Positions 57,379-64,000 of a stretch of 64,000 nt of DNA are shown here, piece by piece; the stretch's first letter is position 1; every line of letters begins with the position of its first letter. This stretch comes from Spongilla lacustris (Eukaryota; Porifera; Demospongiae; Spongillida; Spongillidae). The notes below the pieces were generated by a model, which made no database searches, was not told the origin of the DNA, and saw only the letters and a program-made list of their open reading frames with translations. Both the position numbers and the translations under genes were made by a program. Where the stretch lies: the NCBI GenBank assembly GCA_949361645.1, contig OX442429.1:6646290-6710289 (forward strand), in the 5' to 3' direction.

Positions 57379-59828
57379 TTCTTAAAACACAGTCGGACAA
57401 AATGTTCTGCTTGTTCTGAGCAGTCAGAGGGAAGGTTCGGACGTGCATCCTCATTCAAATTCCCTATCGCGAACATGGCTGCCATGGGCTCATACTCATG
57501 CCAGGGAGGGTGGCCTGTGAGCATCTCAACAACTGTGGCACCTAAACTCCTGCATACAGCACAGAGGTGATAGGATGGAGAAGTGAAGGCACATGTAGTT
57601 TTACAAAGTTTAATAATGAAACCACTCAATCAAGACACATATAGCTTGATTGATCACTGATTTGACGTAAGTTACATAACTAAGCAATACAAGACACATG
57701 TGACATCATGGAGAGGTGAAGGTGCATTTACACAGTTGTACGCCGTTGGGGGGGGGGGGGGGGGGGGGGGGGATGGGTTCAAACGACCCTCCTCTCCAAA
57801 ACGAGGTCACCCTCCCACATTTTGTTGATTAAAAGTCCATACATGTATATGGTTAATTTTGCCCTCACAAATGTTATTGTAAGGTCACCTATTAATAAAA
57901 TTCAACCCCCCACCCCCCCACCCTTCCCGAAGGCTGTGTACACCATCAAGATATATGTACATGTAGCTTTTTTGATTTACCATTAAAGTTTTTTTGTCAG
58001 CACATCTACTTTTGCTGGTAGGATTTATATTTGTGGTCAATCTCTACACCACTTTCCTTAATTGTGAAACACACTGCACAAGTACAATACCTTCCAGCTG
58101 CAGCTTGAAAACAACTCACACAGACCCATACATCACTCACATGCTGCGTATTAATGACACATCGAACATGAGCAGGTATCAGCGAGTATCATAGGAGTGA
58201 AAATACGGCATTAGGACGTATATGTAATGTGCATTTCAAAGAATTTTATAGTACAGTTAAAAAATAGATTAAATGTGCTACTCACATACACAATCTTACC
58301 ATATATCAGCCTTCACTGTGTAGGACTTTGAGTCATATTGTGCCCTGATCACCTCAGGAGCCATCCAGTATGATGTACCCTTCTCAGACTTCAAGCCACT
58401 GCAATTGGTCTAAGGTAAGAGGAGTGACAATGGTAAGGAGAGGGGAGGGCAATGGTAAGGAGAGGGGAGGAGCAATGGTAAGGAGAGGGGAGGGCAATGG
58501 TAAGGAGAGGGGAGGAGCGATGGTAAGGAGAGGGGAGGAGCAATGGTAAGGAGAGGGGAGGAGCAATGGTAAGGAGAGGGGAGGAGCAATGGTAAGGAGA
58601 GGGGAGGAGCAATGGTAAGGAGAGGGGAGGGCAATGGTAAGGAGAGGGGAGGAGCGATGGTAAGGAGAGGGGAGGAGCAATGGTAAGGAGAGGGGAGGAG
58701 CAATGGTAAGGAGAGGGGAGGAGCAATGGTAAGGAGAGGGGAGGAGCAATGGTAAGGAGAGGGGAGGAGCAATGGTAAGAAGAGGGGAGGAGCAATGGTA
58801 AGGAGAGGGGAGGAGCAATGGTAAGGAGAGGGGAGGAGCAATGGTAAGGAGAGGGGAGGAGCAATGGTAAGGAGAGGGGAGGAGCAATGGTAAGGAGAGG
58901 GGAGGAGCAATGGTAAGGAGAGGGGAGGAGCAATGGTAAGGAGAGGGGAGGAGCAATGGTAAGGAGAGGGGAGGAGCAATGGTAAGGAGAGGGGAGGAGC
59001 AATGGTAAGGAGAGGGGAGGAGCAATGGTAAGGAGAGGGGAGGAGCAATGGTAAGGAGAGGGGAGGAGCAATGGGAGGAGCAATGGTAAGGAGAGGGGAG
59101 GAGCAATGGTAAGGAGAGGGGAGGAGCAATGGTAAGGAGAGGGGAGGAGCAATGGTAAGGAGTGTATGCCAACACTCTCCCACTCATGACATCCTGGTAT
59201 CAGTTGTAGACATGTACATGTACATGTAAATGAGTACATACACAAGCATCTACATGTATATACCTATGACTGTACCTGAATCCTCTTTGCAGTCCCAAAG
59301 TCTGCCAACTTGATGTTGTCATTGGAGTCTATAAGAATGTTCGCACCCCTAATGTCCCTATGCATAATCTTGTTGTCATGGAGATAGACCACTCCTTCCA
59401 AGATCTGCTTGGTGTATTTGCATGTGATGGTCTCTGTTAGAGCCCCTGTGTGCAAGCGTTTGGAAACTGAACCCTGTACAAAATAATGTAATGTGATGGT
59501 GGTGGTGTATGTGAACATGGGTGTGGTGGAGATGGAGATATAAATAGAAGGTTATTAAAATATTAACTGGTTATCAAACTACATGTACCTAAATGCAAGT
59601 TACACAGAGACATACCCCTGGCATGAGTACCCTAATTAATAGGGACATTAGCCTTTTGCTTATATACGGAGGGGAAAAGTAGGGCCTGGTGCCCATTGGC
59701 AAGGTCCTAGAGTGCAGTGTGGGATGAGGAAAAGCTAGCACTGAGAACGAGAAAGTATACAATTACCAAGTTTGCCAAGTTTGCTGGTACATGTGCACTA
59801 GGACCTTGCCAATGGACATCAGGCCCTA

Positions 59829-59865
<37 letters not shown>

Positions 59866-62800
59866 CTGTAATCAGCACCCTAATTAGTAAATTAGCAGGG
59901 ACATCCCCAGGCAGAGGGACATACCCTACCATGAAACCCTATTAGTAGGGACATACCCCTGGCATGAACTCCATGAAGATGCACATCTTTCCATCCTTTA
60001 TGTCGGTACCATAGTAGGTCACAATACGTTCATGTCTCAACTTCTTCTCCGTCTCAAACAATTGCACCTCCTGCAGATATGTTTAATACATGATGGTTGT
60101 GATTTGCACATTCACACTGCAAAACCATTAACCTCCTGATGCCCAATATATGACTATGAACAACAAGGGACATGGGGTGAACAATATTATACATGTACAA
60201 ATGTAAGTACAAGTAAACTTAATGATAGATTGACTGCATGCCTACATGTAGGCGAAAAACATGGTTTTAACCAACATATAGGCATTCCACTGCGACTTCT
60301 AGTCCTCGCATGAAATGGTGTATAAAACTTTCAACTCGAAAAATGCTACACTAAAATATTAGGCTTCATTTCTCATTCACTTTTGGAGATCGTTCAATCA
60401 TTCTCTGTAAATACACAATTGAGATGGAGGAGTGTGTGAAAATTGCCCATAATCTTGATGATGAAGAGCATAAAAGTTGGAAATCGTGTGTGTTTGGCTT
60501 CAGGAGGTGAAATCTATGTTTTCTGCCACCACCTTATAAGTAGCTTTCTTTGCTATATTGATTATCAAGCTTTGGCTGTTTGTTCATTGTTTGCGATTTG
60601 CAACGCCTACATGTAGTAGTCGACTTATCATTAACGACAAGTAAGAGGTCATTAATTAAGTTTAAACATGTACTATACATGCATCAGTATACCGGGTGTC
60701 CACAAATGAACACAATGCTTTAAAATCAGTATAACCAGGGATCATATATATGATCTCTTGTATAACTCAGGATTGACATTAAAATACATTACCGCTGTTA
60801 GGCAAATATTTGTGTGTATTGTAAGCATTTCAGTAATTGTATCAAAACCCTCATAAAGCAACATATTCAAAGCCCTCTATTATCAAAATTATTTGAGAAT
60901 AAGGCTAGAGTTGGAACAACATTGATCTCAAGCATAGATATTAGAGTAGATATTACTAAATTCATAGTGAGATATTAGTAAAGAAGGAAACGTGACAGGT
61001 TATACTACTGGCAGTAGCTAAAGTCAATTTTCTTTCGGCGTGAGCTTTGCTTCACAAGAGGATAAGGATGCTTCCTTCATCAGCTGGGTGAAGGATGAAG
61101 GGTTCTTACATCGTAGCGATGATGTAATCCATCCACAGCTGTGGAATAAGGGTCTGGGTACGAGATTACTTTTATACCCGTATTTGCGCATCAAGAGGCG
61201 CAGCGCGTTTATTGAGTATTTATGTAGCATCTCCTCCTAGGTCATGATTTTCTTTTATGTTATTAGGGTTGAAGCTGTTGTTTCATAACTAATTTTTAAC
61301 AAACAGAATTTCACAATATTTCAAACTTCCATTTTTGTTATTCTGCAGTTTATATATATCTCGCAATTAATTAACATTATTATGCAAAATTAAGCTAATT
61401 TATCTTTTTGATTATTAATGGCAATTGAATTTTAATAATGTTGCCTAACATAGTCTTTGTATACTTTTAAATTTAAGGAATTGTATTCAATGAAAAGCGT
61501 TGCGTTCTTTTGTGGACATCCGGTATAATTATACATGCAACTCTTTCCAGCTAACAGACTTATTGTTTTAATGTACATGCATGTAGCACTGAACGTAATT
61601 AGTGTGCATGTGCACAAGCTATAGATGCACAAATTGAAATCTGTTAAGCCACACAACATTCCGAAACACTAGGTTTCCCTCAACATTACTAACTTGCTGC
61701 AAGTGTAAGGACTTAGTGTCATCAATGTCCACCATCTTCACAGCTAGCTGTCTACCAGTGTCCTGGTCATGGCACAAGAATACCTATGGAGATGACACAT
61801 ACACAAGTACACAAACACATACATGTACATATATGTTAGACACAACATAAATGCACTTTTTTGACAGATTAGTCAAGCACTTTGAGATTGCTATACAAAT
61901 TGGTTATCAGTAAATTTCTGGATGTATCTATACATATACCGGGGAGTACCGCTTATTGTACTTGTACCTGGGGTATAATAAGTGGAAATTTATGTGCTGA
62001 TGTTTGAGCTACTCTATGATCGCAATGATGTGCACTATGAGCTATCTATTTCATATTCAGATGTCCCCTACAAAATGTTATTGTCGCACTGGGTCGTAAC
62101 GTAAGATTGCAGTTAGCCTTCCACTCTGTTGAGTTCCAGCATCATATGCTAAAAGTCGTGCACTGTGTAACTTTGTCAAAATTTTGCTATACATTGCAGA
62201 GCGATACCCCAACTGATATCCGCGGCCAAATTTGTTTGAAACTAAAAGTAGTAGAAATATAAAATCACCTAACTTTGTGCACCTTCTGAGAGTTTCGAGA
62301 AGGCGTGTGCGAGCTGCAGTTTTTAATTTTAACATGCACACATTCCAGCATTCACTCGCAAGCAACAACTGCATATTAAATTTGAACAAGGTCCTCCAGC
62401 AGTGAAATGTGTGTGTGTGGCTTATATATACTATTCAATCAAATGTACCATTATTATGCAGGTATAACTAATCACTAGCTGCTGCCTTCTTCATTGATCC
62501 AGTCTTCATTGTCTGATCTAAATAAGCAGCTAATGCTGTACCAGCACCTTCTGCCATGATGGACTTCAAGCGCATGTTTAGTCTGTCCAAAATTTAAGTT
62601 ACGACACCACAAGCCACATGCTAAATATTAACACACTGCAGCCATTCATTTGCAACTATTTCACTTACTGACGATAAGGTTTTTACATCGGGAGAAAATA
62701 GCGTGACCTTTCGACCATTGGCATTGCATGTCCGTTTTTGAATAAAAAGTCATTTTGTTAAGGCCAGTTTGGATCGATAGGAGGTCGATTAGCATTTGAA

Positions 62801-63938
62801 TGCTAGTGTCATAACTTTAATTTGGACAGACTAAACATGCGCTTGAAGTCCATCATGGCAGAAGATGCTGGTACAGCGTTAGCTGCTTGTTCAGATGATT
62901 CTGATTCAGACGATGAAGAAAGGATCGTTGAAGAAGCATCTCTGTCAAACACTGGTGCAGTTTGATTGAATAGTATGCATGTTTTATAAGCCCACATTTA
63001 CTGATGGAGGACCTTGTTCAAATTTACTATGCAGTAATGTGGGCGTGTTAAATTTAAAAACTGCAGCTCTATGTAATGAGCGCGTGACTAGAAGTTTGCT
63101 AACATGCAGGCACACGCTTTCTCGAAACTCTCAGAAGGTGCACAAAGTTTAGTGATTTTATATTTCTACTACAAGTCAAACAAATTTGGCCACGGTTATC
63201 AGTTGGGGTATCCCTCGGCAATGTATAGCAAAGTTCCACAAAGATACGCAACACGCGACTTTTAGCATGAGATGCTGGAACTCAACAGAGTGGAAGGCTA
63301 ACCGCAATCTTACGTTAGAACCCAGTGCGATAATATGAACAACATTTTGTAAGAGAATGATGGGGACATCTGAATATGAAATTAGTTCGAATCATTGCGA
63401 TGATAGAGTAGCTGAAACATGGGCATACAAATTTCCCTACCCTGGGTACAATAATTGGTACTCTCCGGTACAGAGAAACCCACAGTCAAGGAAATTTTTT
63501 TAACAGCAATCAGTAAATAAATTCTAAATGTGGTGTAGTAATGAAGGCAGCGAAACCTGTACACATGTAGTCACCCTCAGGACTAAACATGTACACATGT
63601 AGTCCCAGCATTTACAAGATACGCACATACATGTACATGTCAATGTGCCTTTGTTTGGAATGTACAATATGTACATGTGACTGGTATTACTAATCTGATC
63701 CCCAGTCTATCTACACGTTCACTAGATCTAATTGGAGGAAGATTAGATAAACATGTAAGTACAAACTCATTAAATTTATGATGCTTAAAATTCACTCTAG
63801 CATCTTCTCTAATCATTCCCAACCAATGAATCAGGATTAACAGATGACTGCTGCACAGCTACATACACTGATTCTAGCTGCTTACTTGTCCAAATCCCCC
63901 TGATCCAAGGAGCTTCCCTTTCACCCAATTGGTTGGGA
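57379..63938 (-). CDS. MAP3K2/3 (MEKK)-type protein kinase, kinase-domain exons
   Basis: Six minus-strand exons join in frame: 63938-63886, 61783-61694, 60070-59957, 59473-59276, 58409-58300, 57549-57379. They encode the glycine loop [12 protein letters not shown], the AVKMVD lysine, ERIVTYYGT, the hinge IFMEFMPGG, the catalytic loop [12 protein letters not shown], the DFG motif [10 protein letters not shown], the activation segment [11 protein letters not shown], and [16 protein letters not shown]. All key catalytic residues are intact. HRDIxGANIL and YYGT are characteristic of the MEKK2/3 branch, which phosphorylates MAP2Ks. The last exon seen ends at a GTGAGT donor after FVRLCF; the terminal exon was not found, and N-terminal exons (PB1 expected) lie beyond 63946. 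Introns are large and full of repeats. Exon fragments of this gene are scattered at 22.4-27.4 kb. Confidence 0.85.
57745..57775. repeat. Poly(G) tract
   Basis: A G run of more than 20 bp in the kinase intron, opposite in strand sense to the C runs at 56086 and 59831. Confidence 0.97.
58420..59165. repeat. 22-23 bp minisatellite, more than 30 copies, in the kinase intron
   Basis: Highly homogeneous unit containing GGAGCAATGGTAAGGAGAGG, with occasional loss of AGGA or a GA change. It abuts the acceptor of exon 58409-58300. The related shorter array is at 23385-23690. Long minus-strand ORFs here are artefacts. Confidence 0.97.
59681..59832. repeat. Palindromic element with about 34-bp arms
   Basis: TAGGGCCTGGTGCCCATTGG then CAAGGTCCTAG is inverted as CTAGGACCTTGCC then AATGGACATCAGGCCCTA. 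It is followed immediately by a C run of more than 30 bp (59831-59864). Confidence 0.85.
60690..61525. mobile_element. Mariner/Tc1-like non-autonomous element with TA target duplication
   Basis: Terminal inverted repeats TACCGGGTGTCCACAAATGA and (inverted) TACCGGATGTCCACAAAAGA continue similar for about 33 bp. TA dinucleotides flank both ends (60688-60689, 61526-61527). No transposase is seen. It contains a second MITE-like piece near 61030-61165 ending CTGGGTACGAGATTA, also seen near 33200 and 56855. It lies in a kinase intron. Confidence 0.8.
62048..63384. mobile_element. Large foldback element, arms of about 560-575 bp, loop about 200 bp
   Basis: The left arm 62048-62607 and right arm 62808-63384 are inverted copies with indels: outer ends ATTTCATATTCAGATGTCCCC / GGGGACATCTGAATATGAAAT, middle TTTGTGCACCTTCTGAGAGTTT / AAACTCTCAGAAGGTGCACAAA, inner GACTTCAAGCGCATGTTTAG / CTAAACATGCGCTTGAAGTC. 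The right arm holds a short acidic ORF from 62837 ([16 protein letters not shown]), absent in intact form from the left arm. It lies inside the kinase intron between exons 63886 and 61783. Confidence 0.88.
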
Positions 63939-64000
63939 CTGAAAGAAAACCATGTGAAATCCAAAATGACTTGATTAAAACGGTGACATGTATCTGCACT

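Noticed and set aside
58384..59245. 267-284 codon minus-strand proline/leucine-rich ORFs
   Set aside because: Translation of the 22-23 bp minisatellite inside a kinase intron; no conserved motif.

Overview
The window looks like animal genomic DNA, most probably from a sponge (demosponge-like). All recognisable genes are split by spliceosomal introns, many only 50-100 nt long, and several are metazoan families: VWA3, inturned, RBM41, SLAIN, MAP3K2/3. Death-domain and Ig exons are expanded, and mobile-element debris is dense. The species assignment is inference. There is one assembly gap of about 200 N at 10604-10803. I found no CRISPR array, rRNA or bacterial-type operon.

Layout. 1-19.7 kb is a compact gene island. 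It holds a 20-exon VWA3-like gene on + (von Willebrand A domain plus tandem Tudor-like modules, with two coding minisatellites), a family-8 glycosyltransferase on -, an inturned-like PDZ gene on -, RBM41 on + (divergent from the PDZ gene with only 93 bp between start codons) and a SLAIN gene on + that starts 147 bp after the RBM41 stop.

19.7-29 kb is a decaying segmental-duplication array. It contains an isolated Ulp1/C48-like protease ORF, partial copies of the SLAIN 3' end, copies of the protease region, and exon fragments of the MAP3K gene whose apparently intact version lies at 57.4-63.9 kb.

29-42.3 kb (mostly -) looks like an innate-immunity locus. One gene joins a nucleoside-phosphorylase-like domain, a death-like domain and a trypsin-like protease with an intact H-D-S triad. 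Nearby are three near-identical 300-bp death-domain exons and one Ig exon, all phase 1-1. A 3' fragment of an Ldh_2-family dehydrogenase sits on + at 34.3-34.8 kb.

42.4-57 kb is mainly mobile-element territory: a Ty3/gypsy-like fragment, a TIR element, a GC-rich DIRS/Ngaro-type tyrosine-recombinase retroelement remnant with split direct repeats, and, between two near-identical 251-bp direct repeats, a decayed sequence resembling the N-terminal zinc-binding region plus RING finger of RAG1.

57.4-63.9 kb carries six exons of a MAP3K2/3-type kinase domain on -. Its introns contain a 22-23 bp minisatellite, a mariner-like element with TA target duplication and a 1.3-kb foldback. Exon boundaries were read by eye from GT/AG signals and reading-frame continuity. 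No alignment, RNA or database search was available.
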